Under the pieces are notes generated by a model. It was given only the letters and a program-made list of their open reading frames with translations, ran no database searches and had not been told where the DNA came from. From Barnesiella viscericola DSM 18177 (GTDB taxonomy: Bacteria > Bacteroidota > Bacteroidia > Bacteroidales > Barnesiellaceae), in the NCBI RefSeq assembly GCF_000512915.1, contig NZ_CP007034.1, forward strand, positions 2,854,001-2,918,000: 64,000 nucleotides of DNA, written 5' to 3'. The position numbers were made by a program, and so were the translations under genes. How positions within the stretch are numbered: position 1 is the stretch's first letter; each line of letters begins with the position of its first letter. Shown here in pieces: positions 45,701 through 54,904 of the stretch.

Positions 45701-48554
45701 TGGACTTCATCATGTCAGGGCAGGTGTTGTGCAGGGCGTGTTTTAGGAGGTGCATACCGTCATAGTTCCGGTAATACCCCTTCACCAGAAACTCGTCCGT
45801 GATTTTCATGGTGCGGTAGCCGCACACCACCGAAAACTCGTCCATGCTTGCGGAATAGGCGATTTTCACCTCCGTGTCGAACAGCCGGCTCATGTAGGCG
45901 GCATAGACACCCGTCGGAATCCAGCGTTCCCCGAAATTGAAGTCCAGATCCTCGAAGGCGATGCGCTGCGGCTCGGCATCTTTCAGAGCCTCCAACGCCT
46001 GCTTCACCTCCGGCATACGCTCATTTTCGGGATTGTCACCCATCCATGCCTCTATGCGTTCCGCTTTCTCTATGACATTTCCGGCGATGAAACGGTCTTT
46101 GATTTCGTAACCGGTCACGAGCGGATTGTAGTAGATGCGCCCTTGCAGGGCAGTGAGCAAATCCTCCGCCGTGCTGTCGGTTATCTCCCGCATATAGTCG
46201 AGATTGACCGTACCATATTTGTTGAGCGACGCAGACAGGGCTTCTTCGGGAGAGCCTACGTTGGCATGGCTCTCCACCGCGAAGGAAACAGGATGCTCGA
46301 AGATGTCCGCCTTGACGAACTTTCCGTTTTCCATCCGTTCCAGCGAAAGGATGTCGCGCCCGCCCGCATCCATCATCACTAACTTCACGTTCTGCTTGGC
46401 GTTGAGGTTGCCGTAGCGCATGACAAACTCATCGTAACAGGTATTCAGATGCTCTCGCCACGGAACATTTGCCTCGCGCCGGAGCGATTCATAACGGTAC
46501 AGACGCTCGTAGGCGTCACGCAGCGACACATACAACAACGCCTTTTCCTTCTGGTATCCTTTCAGGTCGAGCGGCTGGAATGTCGCCCCGTATGGCGTGA
46601 TGTCTTTCAGGTAGCCGATGTTATGACGCCCCCGGTCAGCCACCAGCGACCCTTCGCGCAGGTGCATCTCCGGCGTGCGGTGGTAGGCACGCGGAGAAAG
46701 GTCCACGACTTCCTCCTTCGGCTTTTCCGCTTCGATGTCGGGGAAAAGGAAAGTCCCCACCGCTTCCGATGGGGTATCTGTAACGGCAGGTGCGGCGACT
46801 GCCTCCGGCTGTGTTTCCTCCTGTCGTGGCTGCTCACGGGAAGTTTCCGGCACGGCTTTCACTTCCGTCTTTTCCGCCACTTGTTTCTCGTTATGCTGCC
46901 TTGCCAGTTCCCGAAGTTCTTTCCTACGCTCCGGCGTCAAACCCATCATCATTTCATAGAAACCGTTGATGGGAGGATTGGTATCCCAGTCCAGTGTGGC
47001 ATAGATGTCGTCCGGGTCGGCAGGCTTGGCGGTGTTCTCCGCTTTCACCTCCTTATTCTCCATTGCGGGTTTTGCAGTTGGAGCTGTCGGTGTAACCGTG
47101 ACTTTCGGTTTGGGCGGAGTGGACTTTGCCGTAACTGCCTTTTTCACCGTCTTTTTCTTTTTGGAGGTTTTCGGTTGGCTGACCTCTTCCGTCATCCCCC
47201 AGAGGTCAAGCAGGGTGAGCTGCACGCCTGCGGAATATTGCGGGCGCGGTTCTATCTCCGGCTTTTCATCTGCGGGTTGCGGCTTTTCTGTCGGAGTTTC
47301 CACCGTCTGCGCCGAGGATACTGTTTCCAATTTTATGGCAGGACGCTCTACTTTATTTTGAACGGCAACTTTTTCTTCCGTTCCTGCCTGCCGGATTGAA
47401 CCCGAATACAAGCGCATGGCAAGCCTGTAATGGAAATCCTCGTCGAGCATACGGCGCAAATCCCCGGCGATGCCTGCTGCCTTGCCCTCGTGCAGATAAA
47501 CCATAGCGGGCTTCCCGTAGGGGTCTGTGTCAAGTTTCGCCATCGTATGCACGATGCGTTCCGGGTGGTGGATGAAATAGGCGTTGTCGGTCAGGGCGGT
47601 TTTCGTGTCCGTCTGTATCACGGTCATCAGCCGCTCGTCCTGCGACATTTCCTTCTTGCTGAGGTTCTTTTGCAGGACAATCAGGTCACTGCCCACCTCC
47701 GTGCCCGCGTTGTCCGTGAACAGGTTGTTGGGCAGGCGTATCGCGGATACCAGATTGGCCTGACTGAACAGCTCGTTACGCACGGAGGTCTTGGTGCTAT
47801 TCAATACCCCTTGCGAGGTGATGAACGCCACGATACCGCCGTCACGCACGGCATCCAGTCCTTTGAGAAAGAAATAGTTGTGGATGGTTTTCTGGGCGGA
47901 GCGTCTGCCGAAAGAGTCGCTCCGCTGAAACTCCGCGTCGAACACGGCAATGTCACCGAACGGAATGTTGGACACCGCCAAGTCGAAATAATTGTTGAAC
48001 GGTCTTTCGATTTTCTCAAAACCGCAGGTGCGCATTTTCTGGTCGGGATAGAGATGCCTCAAGATTGTACCCGTGAGCAGATCCTTCTCGAAAGCCATCA
48101 CATCCGCATTGGGGCTGTGCCGCAGCATGGAATCCACGAACACGCCGACACCTGCCGACGGTTCGAGCATACGGGCGGGGCGGACGCTGTAATCTGCCAG
48201 CACGTCCGCGATGGTGTCGGTTATCTCTTTGGGGGTGTAGAAAGCGGTCAGCACGGACGCTTTCAGCGAATCCACAAACCGCTTGTACTCTGTTTCGTCC
48301 TTGCTGTTCTCACGGATAAGCCTGTGCAGCTCCACCGTCGGGGCGAACAGTTCGAGGTCGGATTTCGCCCACCGGACGGCATCCGTCAGTTCCTTTGCAG
48401 GGTTGAGGATACATTTCAGACCGCCGAAACCGCAGTACCTTTGAAGTATGGCACGCTCTTCGGTTGTCGCTGTCCTATTTTCCCTGTCAAGGATGAATGC
48501 CGTCCGTATCGCCTCGATGTTGTCCCGCAGTTTCTGTTTGCGGTTAAACGCCAT
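42738..48554 (-). CDS. bmhA: giant DNA methylase-helicase fusion protein (BmhA type)
   Basis: 1,938 residues. N-terminal N6-adenine methylase-like region with SAM motif [10 protein letters not shown] (about residue 130) and the NPPY-equivalent NIPFGDI (about 196). The centre is a Pro/Lys-rich linker (about 420-640). Then comes an SF2/SNF2-type helicase: EVGTGKT with K1064, DESH at 1226-1229 and [11 protein letters not shown] near 1560. C-terminal coiled coils follow. Such proteins are conserved in CTnDOT-type elements and in phage-like elements; roles in protecting incoming DNA or in anti-restriction have been proposed, not shown here. It overlaps the DUF1896 gene by 11 nt. Confidence 0.9.
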   Translation of the reverse strand: MAFNRKQKLRDNIEAIRTAFILDRENRTATTEERAILQRYCGFGGLKCILNPAKELTDAVRWAKSDLELFAPTVELHRLIRENSKDETEYKRFVDSLKASVLTAFYTPKEITDTIADVLADYSVRPARMLEPSAGVGVFVDSMLRHSPNADVMAFEKDLLTGTILRHLYPDQKMRTCGFEKIERPFNNYFDLAVSNIPFGDIAVFDAEFQRSDSFGRRSAQKTIHNYFFLKGLDAVRDGGIVAFITSQGVLNSTKTSVRNELFSQANLVSAIRLPNNLFTDNAGTEVGSDLIVLQKNLSKKEMSQDERLMTVIQTDTKTALTDNAYFIHHPERIVHTMAKLDTDPYGKPAMVYLHEGKAAGIAGDLRRMLDEDFHYRLAMRLYSGSIRQAGTEEKVAVQNKVERPAIKLETVSSAQTVETPTEKPQPADEKPEIEPRPQYSAGVQLTLLDLWGMTEEVSQPKTSKKKKTVKKAVTAKSTPPKPKVTVTPTAPTAKPAMENKEVKAENTAKPADPDDIYATLDWDTNPPINGFYEMMMGLTPERRKELRELARQHNEKQVAEKTEVKAVPETSREQPRQEETQPEAVAAPAVTDTPSEAVGTFLFPDIEAEKPKEEVVDLSPRAYHRTPEMHLREGSLVADRGRHNIGYLKDITPYGATFQPLDLKGYQKEKALLYVSLRDAYERLYRYESLRREANVPWREHLNTCYDEFVMRYGNLNAKQNVKLVMMDAGGRDILSLERMENGKFVKADIFEHPVSFAVESHANVGSPEEALSASLNKYGTVNLDYMREITDSTAEDLLTALQGRIYYNPLVTGYEIKDRFIAGNVIEKAERIEAWMGDNPENERMPEVKQALEALKDAEPQRIAFEDLDFNFGERWIPTGVYAAYMSRLFDTEVKIAYSASMDEFSVVCGYRTMKITDEFLVKGYYRNYDGMHLLKHALHNTCPDMMKSIGKDEHGNDIKMRDSEGIQLANAKIDEIRNGFSEWLEEQSPQFKERLVTMYNRKFNCFVRPRYDGSHQTFPDLNLKGLASRGIKSVYPSQMDCVWMLKQNGGGICDHEVGTGKTLIMCIAAHEMKRLNLAHKPMIIGLKANVAEIAATYQAAYPNARILYASEKDFSTANRVRFFNNIKNNDYDCVIMSHDQFGKIPQSPELQQRILQAELDTVEENLEVLRQQGKNVSRAMLKGLEKRKHNLEAKLEKVEHAIKSRTDDVVDFKQMGIDHIFIDESHQFKNLTFNTRHDRVAGLGNSEGSQKALNMLFAIRTIQERTGKDLGATFLSGTTISNSLTELYLLFKYLRPKELERQDIRCFDAWAAIFAKKTTDFEFNVTNNVVQKERFRYFIKVPELAAFYNEITDYRTAEDVGVDRPAKNEILHHIPPTPEQEDFIQKLMQFAKTGDATLLGRLPLSETEEKAKMLIATDYARKMALDMRMIDPNYEDHPDNKASHCAKMIAEYYQKYDAQKGTQFVFSDLGTYQPGDGWNVYSEIKRKLTEDYGIPPSEVRFIQECKTDKARKAVIDAMNAGTVRVLFGSTSMLGTGVNAQKRCVAIHHLDTPWRPSDLQQRDGRGVRAGNEIAKHFAGNNVDVIIYAVEKSLDSYKFNLLHCKQTFISQLKSGAMGARTIDEGAMDEKSGMNFSEYMALLSGNTDLLDKAKLEKRIASLEGERKSFNKGKRDSEFKLESKTGELRNNTAFIDAMTEDWNRFLSVVQTDKEGNRLNIIKVDGVDSADEKVIGKRLQEIAKNATTGGLYTQVGELYGFPIKVVSERILKEGLEFTDNRFVVEGNYKYTYNNGHLAMADPLAAARNFLNAMERIPSIIDQYKAKNEVLEMEIPQLQEIAGKVWKKEDELKQLKSELAALDRKIQLELAPPTPEVAEKENEGQQLKPEAEDVRNRQAQYPENAPPQIRSPADSIVANHVIIGRPGLYAKEETRSKGLKI

Positions 48555-48996
48555 ATTCGTCTAAGTAAAGGACGGTTGCTCCCGTCAGCTCCGTGTAGAG
48601 CAGGTCGTAATCGGAAGACAGGGCGAAATTGTCATCCGAGAGGTCATAGACGGAGAACACGTTGCCGACAAGCGGCAGCAGTTTCAGGACAAAGGCTTCA
48701 CGCTTCTCTTCCGGCACTTCATCGGCAAACTCGTTTTCCACGACTTCGCGGAGGATGGCGTAACGGGAATAATGCAGCCCGCGCAGCAGCGTGTCCATCG
48801 CCAGTTCCTGCGCACCATCGGCGGGATAGCCTTCAAGCCGTGCCCTCTCATACGTTTCGGCGGCACGGTCGGCCCGTTCCCGTATGAAAGCGGTGTCGTC
48901 AGCCTGTTCAAACTTGTTCGTGCGGAGATAGTCCAGCAGGTACAGACCGTAATAGGAAAAGTCGGTCTGACCCTCGTTTTTCTTCTTGTTGTTCAT
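48544..48996 (-). CDS. DUF1896 protein
   Basis: 150 residues from the ATG at 48994-48996, which follows directly on the leader motif CCGCTAAATCCAAAGTA. An in-frame extension to 49143 would cross the exc terminator and is rejected. Acidic, helical, no catalytic motif seen. It is the usual partner upstream of the methylase/helicase gene and probably works with it. Confidence 0.8.
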   Translation of the reverse strand: MNNKKKNEGQTDFSYYGLYLLDYLRTNKFEQADDTAFIRERADRAAETYERARLEGYPADGAQELAMDTLLRGLHYSRYAILREVVENEFADEVPEEKREAFVLKLLPLVGNVFSVYDLSDDNFALSSDYDLLYTELTGATVLYLDEYGV

Positions 48997-49050
48997 TACT
49001 TTGGATTTAGCGGATTGATAATTAACGGGATAATCGGTTGGAAAAAGGAA

Positions 49051-49081
49051 GAAAAAGGCACTCGGTATCCCTCCGAGTGCC
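49051..49081 (-). terminator. terminator of the excision operon
   Basis: On the minus strand GGCACTCGG and CCGAGTGCC pair over 9 bp (49057-49081), followed by TTTTTC. It lies 78 nt after the exc stop, ending the xis2c-exc transcript before the DUF1896 gene. Confidence 0.8.
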
Positions 49082-49158
49082 ACCACTAAATCCAAAGTAT
49101 GAGTGTAATCCGGTATCGAAGAACAATTCATTACTCTGAACAAGTGGCAAAGTTAATA

Positions 49159-51246
49159 CTATTTCTTCCGTCCTGAAAATTTCTTGTCCTTTTTAGCCTC
49201 CGGGAACACAAAAGTCGTGTTATATTCCCCGTCAAAGGCGACAACAGCATCGAAACTCTTGCCCTGTTTGCTCTTGAACCCTTTGAGCAGCTTGGTATGC
49301 CCTTCGGTGAGCAGGTCTTTGATTTCATCGTCGGACAGGGTGCGTCCCGCTTTCAGCCGGAACACGGGCAGTCCGCACTCCGTGTTGTCGCAGCGTACCA
49401 CCTTGCCGTAGAACCGCATCCTGCCCGTGCCACACTTGGGACACGCGCAGCCGGAGTCACGGCTGCCGAAGAGCTTGTCGCACGAGATCAGTTCGGAGGT
49501 TATCTCACGTGTGTACGCCTCTATCTCCTTGCGGAAGGTGTCGTCGGACAGTTCCCCGCGCTCGATACGCGCCAGCTCCTTTTCCCATTCGCCCGTCATG
49601 GCAACATCGGCGATGCGCATCGTCTTGACGACGGAATTGAGGGCAAGTCCTTTTTCGGTGGGAACAAGCGACTTCTTGCAGCGTTCCATGTAACCGCGCT
49701 TGAAAAGCGTTTCGATGATGGAGGCGCGTGTGGCGGGAGTACCGATGCCACAGTCCTTCATCGCCTGCCGCAGTGCGTCGTCCTCAATTTCCTTGCCCGC
49801 CGTTTCCATTGCCGAGAGCAGGGTGGCTTCGGTATGCAGCGGCTTGGGTTTGGTCTTTCCTTCGGTAATGGACGAGCCTTTCGGTGTCAGCGTGTCGCCT
49901 TCCTGCCAGCCGGGGATGGTAATTTCCTCTTTTTCCTCGCCATAGACGGCACGCCATCCGGTTTGCTTCACGACGCTGCCTTTTACGGTAAACTCCACTC
50001 CGGCACATTCCGCCGTGACAGTGGTCACATCCTTGACGCATTTCTCAGAGAATGCCTCGACCATGCGCCCGGCAATCATCTGATAGATGGTATTGTCCTC
50101 TTTGGAGAGGAAGAGCGGTTTCTCACCCGTGACGAGCAGGGCATGGTGGTCTGTCACCTTGCCGTCGTCCACGCTGCGGCGTGTCGGGGCGGCTTTTGCC
50201 CGCACCTTGTCTTTCCATTCGGGCTGTGTGCCGATGAAAGCGAGCAGTTTGGGAATTTCGGCAAACACGTCTTCGGGGATGTAGCGGCTTCCCGTTCTCG
50301 GATAGGTTATCAACTTCTTTTCGTAGAGTTTCTGCGCGATTTCAAGCGTCTGTTCCGCCGTGAAGCCGTGCTTGGCGTTGGCTTCTTTCTGGAGCGTGGT
50401 CAGGTCGTAGAGCAAGGGAGTTTCCTCCGTCTTCTCCTTGCGCTCGGCTTTCGTGACAGTGGCGCAACCTGCCGCCTTTACCTTATTATATAGTTCCATC
50501 GCCGGTTCTTTCTCTTTCCATTTCTCGGAGGATGAGAATTTCACGACTTCGCCGTCGCAACCGTCCGTTGCGATATGGAGCTGCCAGAATGCTTCGGACG
50601 TAAAGCGGCGGTTCTCCCAGTAGCGTTCACATACCATAGCCAACGTTGGTGTCTGCACCCGCCCCACGGAATACGTGCCGTGTCCGGCGGCGATGGATAA
50701 CGCCTGTGTGCCGTTGATGCCCACGAGCCAGTCGGATTCGCTCCGCGCTTTGGCGGCGAGGTAGAGGTTGTCGTATTTGCTGCCGTCTTCGAGTTTCCGC
50801 AGTCCCTCGCGGATAGCTTTGTCGGTGAGAGAGCTGATCCACAGGCGCACGAAAGGAGTGGTGCAACCCGTATAGTGGTAGAGGTAGCGGAAGATAAGCT
50901 CTCCCTCGCGTCCGGCATCGGTCGCCACGATGATATGTTCGCTTGTGTCGAACAGTCTTTTGATGACTTTTATCTGCGACACCACGCCGCTGTCGGGCTT
51001 GTAACCTTTCTCCGTCCTGACCTGACGGGGGACGAGCGTGAATGTGTCGGGAATAATCGGGAGGTTGTCACGGACAAATCCGCGCACGCCGTAGCCGTCG
51101 GGCATGGCAAGCTGAACGAGGTGTCCGAATGCCCATGTCACGGCATAACCGCCTCCCTCGAAATATCCTTCCTCTCTCTTTGTCGCGCCCACGATGCGGG
51201 CGATTTCACGTGCCACGGAGGGCTTTTCTGCAATGATTGTCTTCAT
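49159..51246 (-). CDS. exc: Exc, topoisomerase III
   Basis: 695 residues, a type IA topoisomerase. Toprim residues EKPSVAREIA (7-16) and ATDAGREGE (108-116); catalytic Tyr 315 in LITYPRTGSRY; C-terminal zinc finger CACPKCGTGRMRF...CDNTEC (about 618-645). In CTnDOT Exc has topoisomerase activity and is part of the excision operon that also activates transfer genes. Last gene of the operon. Confidence 0.95.
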   Translation of the reverse strand: MKTIIAEKPSVAREIARIVGATKREEGYFEGGGYAVTWAFGHLVQLAMPDGYGVRGFVRDNLPIIPDTFTLVPRQVRTEKGYKPDSGVVSQIKVIKRLFDTSEHIIVATDAGREGELIFRYLYHYTGCTTPFVRLWISSLTDKAIREGLRKLEDGSKYDNLYLAAKARSESDWLVGINGTQALSIAAGHGTYSVGRVQTPTLAMVCERYWENRRFTSEAFWQLHIATDGCDGEVVKFSSSEKWKEKEPAMELYNKVKAAGCATVTKAERKEKTEETPLLYDLTTLQKEANAKHGFTAEQTLEIAQKLYEKKLITYPRTGSRYIPEDVFAEIPKLLAFIGTQPEWKDKVRAKAAPTRRSVDDGKVTDHHALLVTGEKPLFLSKEDNTIYQMIAGRMVEAFSEKCVKDVTTVTAECAGVEFTVKGSVVKQTGWRAVYGEEKEEITIPGWQEGDTLTPKGSSITEGKTKPKPLHTEATLLSAMETAGKEIEDDALRQAMKDCGIGTPATRASIIETLFKRGYMERCKKSLVPTEKGLALNSVVKTMRIADVAMTGEWEKELARIERGELSDDTFRKEIEAYTREITSELISCDKLFGSRDSGCACPKCGTGRMRFYGKVVRCDNTECGLPVFRLKAGRTLSDDEIKDLLTEGHTKLLKGFKSKQGKSFDAVVAFDGEYNTTFVFPEAKKDKKFSGRKK

Positions 51247-51306
51247 GTCTTCTTCTTTTTTGTTGATACTTTGGATTTTATTTTGGATTCAGTGGCGGAC
51301 ACGGGA

Positions 51307-52878
51307 TTACATTTTCATGCCCTTGCCCGTTTTCTTCTGCGGCTTCTCCTGCTGCTGTTGCTGGCGGGCGTCCTTCGAGTTGGTCTGACCTTTCTGCAAC
51401 GGCTCTCTCAGATTCTTTGTAGCCTCGTTGGTCTTGCCATCGTTGTTCACCGCCACCTGCGTGCGGCTCTCGTTGGACGGAGCAACCTGCTGTGCATTGT
51501 CAGGGTTCGTGTCGTAGCGGTACGGGCGTCCCTTCTCCGGGTTGAACTTGATATACATCGTGGCATGGAAGCCCTGCTTGTCGGTCACGTTCTCCAGCTT
51601 CACGGCTTTACCCGCCACATAGTCGGCTTTCTGCTGGTCGGTGAAGCTCACGCCGCTCCATTTGCTGATGGGGCGGATGCTGCCGTCCTCGTTCGTCCAC
51701 GTGTTGCGGCGTTGCTCCTTCTTGGTCTGTGCGGCATTTTCCCCGCCCTGCGCCTGACTTTTCGATGTGTCGCCTTTGGTTTCCTGTGTCTGTGCGGTAC
51801 GGGGCGACTTGCCGGTTCCCGGCACGAACTCCACGCCGCGCTGCTCCACGTTCACTTGCAGGGTGGTGACGAACTTTCTGCCGTCGTTGCGCTCGATGAG
51901 CTTGTCGCGTACGGGCAGTCCGGCGCGGAGCATGTCCCGCTCCTGCGTGGTGATTTCCGTCTTGCCGATGCGCTCCGGGATGCGCACCCTGCTTGCCGGA
52001 ATGTCCGTGATTTCATTCGTCTTGCGGTCGATGCTGATGTAGGAGGGGATGATCTCGCCCGTTTCCCTGTCCACAATGTCCACGACCCTACCGAGATTGC
52101 CCGTTTCGCGGAGGTTCTTCCGGTCATTGTCGGAGAATTTGTGTTCCTTGTACTCATCCAGCTTCTGCTCCTTGCGGATGAAGTGCGGCACGAGGCTGAT
52201 GTTTCCCTCACCGTCCTTCTTGAAGGAGAGGCGGGCGTCCAGCTCGAATGATTCGCCGCCGAAGGTCGGTTTGACCTTTACCAAGTCGGACTTGCCATAG
52301 TTGAGCATCTTCGTAAGGTCGCCGGACTTTTCAAGGTTGTCCCGCTTTACGCCCCATCTGTCCTCCAGCTCCTGCCAGTTGATTTTACTCTCGTCGATGG
52401 GCTGGTAGCCACGTTTGCCCTGCATCTGTTCGGATTTGTCCTGTTGCTGTTCTTTCCGTTGTTCCATGTTCTCCTGTTTTTGAGGTTCTTGTTTCTCTGT
52501 CTGTTGTGCTGCCATCTCTTCCTGCACCTTCTTCTCATAGTCGGAGGTGTCCACCTTGTGAGGGGCGAGCAGCTCCTTGTTCGCTTCGGGGTCTTTCAGC
52601 AGTTGCTTCATCACCTCTAAGAGATTTTCAGCTTGGTCTGCCGCAATGCGGTAGAAACCGAAGCGGCTGGGTTCCTTGCACTGCCGGAAGAAGTTCTTGA
52701 AGAAGTTGTCCAGCACGTCGCCATGTCGGTCGAATTGCAGGAAACTCTGCGCGTTCTCCGCTTTTGCGGGGGTGCGCTTGGGTGTGCCGTCCGCGTTCAG
52801 CCCGGCTACCACGCTGATCTCGCCTGTCTTCTCGTCACGGACTACCAGCACGTCCTTTTCGTCTTTTTTCTTTGCCAT
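51307..52878 (-). CDS. orf3: Orf3 of the excision operon (DUF4099/DUF3945 type)
   Basis: 523 residues, strongly charged and Gln/Lys-rich. The N-terminus is a conserved 80-residue region (RFGFYRIAADQAENLLEVM, about 72-90), followed by a coiled coil with poly-Gln/Glu (about 120-160) and tandem DUF3945-like beta units (for example KADYVAGKAVKLENVTDK near 410). In CTnDOT orf3 lies between xis2d and exc and is not essential for excision. Role unknown. Confidence 0.85.
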   Translation of the reverse strand: MAKKKDEKDVLVVRDEKTGEISVVAGLNADGTPKRTPAKAENAQSFLQFDRHGDVLDNFFKNFFRQCKEPSRFGFYRIAADQAENLLEVMKQLLKDPEANKELLAPHKVDTSDYEKKVQEEMAAQQTEKQEPQKQENMEQRKEQQQDKSEQMQGKRGYQPIDESKINWQELEDRWGVKRDNLEKSGDLTKMLNYGKSDLVKVKPTFGGESFELDARLSFKKDGEGNISLVPHFIRKEQKLDEYKEHKFSDNDRKNLRETGNLGRVVDIVDRETGEIIPSYISIDRKTNEITDIPASRVRIPERIGKTEITTQERDMLRAGLPVRDKLIERNDGRKFVTTLQVNVEQRGVEFVPGTGKSPRTAQTQETKGDTSKSQAQGGENAAQTKKEQRRNTWTNEDGSIRPISKWSGVSFTDQQKADYVAGKAVKLENVTDKQGFHATMYIKFNPEKGRPYRYDTNPDNAQQVAPSNESRTQVAVNNDGKTNEATKNLREPLQKGQTNSKDARQQQQQEKPQKKTGKGMKM

Positions 52879-52898
52879 CTGAAAAATGTTTTAATGGG

Positions 52899-53249
52899 TT
52901 ATTTATGAAAGAAATTATGGATACGAGCCTTGTAGAAGGCTATATCTTCCTTTTTGAAGTCCTTGATATGGTTGGAAAGGAATGTCAGCACGTCCTCCTC
53001 GCTGTAATAGGTCTTCTTGCCCAGCGTCTTGTAGGGCAATGCGCCTACGCTGCGGTAGCGTTGGAGGGTGCGTTTGCTTATCTGGAGCAACATGCACAAA
53101 TCCTGATTGTCGAAAAGGCGGATGCTTTCCGTGATAGTGGGCTGTTTCCCCTCAGCCTTCATCGCCAGCAGCAGTTCGTCCTGACGGTCGAGCCGTTCCA
53201 TCAGCTTCTGCATCCAGCCCTCGAAGTTGTTTCGTGTGAGCAGTTCCAT
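52899..53249 (-). CDS. xis2d: Xis2d, excisionase-like HTH protein
   Basis: 116 residues. A MerR/excisionase-type winged helix: DLCMLLQISKRTLQRYRSVG (about residues 50-69) then LPYKTLGKKTYYSEEDV. Small, basic DNA-bending protein. In CTnDOT Xis2d is required with IntDOT for excision and helps activate tra genes. It begins 3 nt after xis2c. Confidence 0.9.
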   Translation of the reverse strand: MELLTRNNFEGWMQKLMERLDRQDELLLAMKAEGKQPTITESIRLFDNQDLCMLLQISKRTLQRYRSVGALPYKTLGKKTYYSEEDVLTFLSNHIKDFKKEDIAFYKARIHNFFHK

Positions 53250-53252
53250 GAC

Positions 53253-53615
53253 CTATGTCCTCCTTCCTTTTGGTTTGCCGCCCGTGCGCAGCGTGTGGTT
53301 GTGGAACAGGGTGTCTATTGTCCCTTCCTCGTTCCTTACTGTGTTGTCCTCCAATAGCCGCAGTATCTCGGAAAGGCGGTAGCGGCAGCTTCCGCGTACC
53401 ACCACATACTCGATACGGTGGTCGGTGCGCATACGCTGCATGGTGCGCTTGCTCACGTTGAGCATCTTCGCCGCCTGTGCCGTGTCAAGCAGCTTGTCTT
53501 CGGTTTCCCGCTTCCGTTTCTTCTCGTCCCTTGCCTCGCGGATGTACCCTGCGATGTTCGCAATCTGCGCCATCATCTCCTTGTAGGCGGAACTTTCCAT
53601 TGTTATCACTTTCAT
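53253..53615 (-). CDS. xis2c: Xis2c, excisionase-like HTH protein
   Basis: 120 residues from the ATG at 53613-53615; the frame continues upstream without family sequence. HTH in LLDTAQAAKMLNVSKRTMQR (about residues 43-62). First gene of the excision operon, preceded by the RteC-type inverted repeat at 53684-53698. Works with Xis2d and IntDOT. Confidence 0.9.
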   Translation of the reverse strand: MKVITMESSAYKEMMAQIANIAGYIREARDEKKRKRETEDKLLDTAQAAKMLNVSKRTMQRMRTDHRIEYVVVRGSCRYRLSEILRLLEDNTVRNEEGTIDTLFHNHTLRTGGKPKGRRT

Positions 53616-53683
53616 GTTCAGTCCTTTCTTTTTGTTTCTGCGACAAAATTCGGCAATAAACAAAAGGGGCTTTAACAACTCAC

Positions 53684-53698
53684 TACGTGACTCACGTA
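53684..53698 (-). promoter_or_regulatory. probable RteC operator before the excision operon
   Basis: TACGTGA-C-TCACGTA is a perfect 7+1+7 inverted repeat about 70 nt upstream of xis2c. RteC is known to bind an inverted repeat upstream of the exc-operon promoter in CTnDOT. The -7 element may be GAATTTTG at 53644-53651 (one mismatch to TAnnTTTG). Confidence 0.65.
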
Positions 53699-53790
53699 AG
53701 ATTTTTGCGGAAGATGGCTCCGTAACCCGGTCAAACGGCGCAACAGGCAGCCTTTCAGCGGAAAACGATACGTCTTGTATGCCGTTTCGT

Positions 53791-53798
53791 TACCTTTG
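53791..53798 (+). promoter_or_regulatory. -7 box for the divergent HTH genes
   Basis: TACCTTTG fits TAnnTTTG and lies 18 nt before the ATG at 53817. No well-spaced -33 TTTG seen. Confidence 0.45.
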
Positions 53799-53816
53799 CG
53801 GCAAACTCTAAATGAC

Positions 53817-54116
53817 ATGAATATGGAAATAGTATCTATCGAGAAAAAGACTTTCGAGATGATGGTGGCGGCATTCGGCGCACTCTCGGAGAAGGTCGCC
53901 GCCCTGAGGCGCAAAAGCGACACGGGGCGCATGGAAAGATGGCTCACGGGCGAGGAGGTCTGCGGGCAGTTGAGAATAAGCCCGCGCACGTTGCAGACGC
54001 TGCGTGACAGGCGGCTTATCGGCTACTCGCAGATAAACCGCAGGTTCTATTACAAGCCAGAGGAGGTGAAGCGGCTGATACCGCTTGTCGGCACGCTCTA
54101 TCCGCACGGCAGATGA
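53817..54116 (+). CDS. HTH_17 DNA-binding protein (99 aa)
   Basis: 99 residues from the ATG at 53817. HTH in EEVCGQLRISPRTLQTLRD (about residues 47-65) followed by IGYSQINRRFYYKPEEV, the winged-helix layout shared with Xis2c and Xis2d. Transcribed divergently from xis2c. It may be a third excisionase-like or regulatory factor; a direct role is not known to me. Confidence 0.8.
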   Translation: MNMEIVSIEKKTFEMMVAAFGALSEKVAALRRKSDTGRMERWLTGEEVCGQLRISPRTLQTLRDRRLIGYSQINRRFYYKPEEVKRLIPLVGTLYPHGR

Positions 54117-54147
54117 TTTGATTTATTCACCCACTGAATCCGAAGTT

Positions 54148-54453
54148 ATGATGAACGAGAACAACGATGTTTTTACGATGGAAGACGAGCCGATAGCCTC
54201 TGTGGTGCAGGATATGCGCAAAGGCTCGAAATGGCTGTCCGCATTTCTGGAAAGCTACCGTCCTCCGCTGGACGGGGAACGTTACCTGACGGACGGCGAG
54301 GTGTCGGAACTGCTCCGTGTGAGCCGGCGCACCTTGCAGGAATACCGCAACAACCGCGTGTTGCCCTTCATACTTTTGGGAGGGAAGGTGCTTTACCCGG
54401 AAACGGGGCTGCGCGGGGTACTGGAAGCGAACTACCGCAAGCCGCTGGAGTGA
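54148..54453 (+). CDS. HTH_17 DNA-binding protein (101 aa)
   Basis: 101 residues; an acidic N-terminus then HTH DGEVSELLRVSRRTLQEYRN (about residues 54-73) and LPFILLGGKVLYPETG. A paralogue of the preceding gene, 31 nt downstream. Its start follows a diverged copy of the recurrent leader (CCCACTGAATCCGAAGT). Probably regulatory. Confidence 0.8.
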   Translation: MMNENNDVFTMEDEPIASVVQDMRKGSKWLSAFLESYRPPLDGERYLTDGEVSELLRVSRRTLQEYRNNRVLPFILLGGKVLYPETGLRGVLEANYRKPLE

Positions 54454-54470
54454 GGCGGTTTCATGAAAAA

Positions 54471-54508
54471 GTAAACGGGTGACACCTTTTGTGGTGCTAC
54501 CCGTTTAC
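54471..54508. terminator. bidirectional terminator between convergent genes
   Basis: GTAAACGGGT (54471-54480) and ACCCGTTTAC (54499-54508) pair perfectly; inner ACACC/GGTG pairs extend the stem. A-rich before and T-containing after. It lies between the HTH pair and the RhuM-like gene. Confidence 0.8.
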
Positions 54509-54530
54509 TTGTCTTATGGGGTATGTGCAA

Positions 54531-54893
54531 TCAGCAATACCCGGCTTTTCCGTTCTGTATGAACATCACGTATGTCTGCCGTTTCTCTTGTGAGAGTGCC
54601 TTTCCCACCAGCCATGTGCGGAACAGGTGGGTGTTGTAGGTATTCACCCTGAAAGCGACCGGGATGATGATTTCAAGGGCGTACACGTCCGCGTGCAGCC
54701 CGTTTTCAAGCTGCATGTAGCGGCACACCTCGTAGTCGTTCAGCACGTCCGACTTGCGGACGGCTCTGATGGCGGCGTTCACTGCCGGGACGGTCGTATG
54801 GAACAATCCGGCTATTTCGGTGGCGGTCATCCACACGTCGTTACCGGTTACGCTGACTGCCTTGTCCTCGATGATGATTGTGTCACGTTTCAT
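54531..54893 (-). CDS. RhuM-like N-terminal domain protein (120 aa)
   Basis: 120 residues from the ATG at 54891-54893. The sequence TATEIAGLFHTTVPAVNAAIRAV (HTH-like, about 23-45) and ALEIIIPVAFRVNTYNTHLFRTW (about 72-94) resemble the N-terminal part of RhuM-type proteins. It is short and lacks any second domain. It starts 11 nt after intDOT and is probably transcribed with it. Function unknown; the longer frame to 55169 runs into intDOT. Confidence 0.72.
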   Translation of the reverse strand: MKRDTIIIEDKAVSVTGNDVWMTATEIAGLFHTTVPAVNAAIRAVRKSDVLNDYEVCRYMQLENGLHADVYALEIIIPVAFRVNTYNTHLFRTWLVGKALSQEKRQTYVMFIQNGKAGYC

Positions 54894-54904
54894 GGCTTTT
54901 CTTT

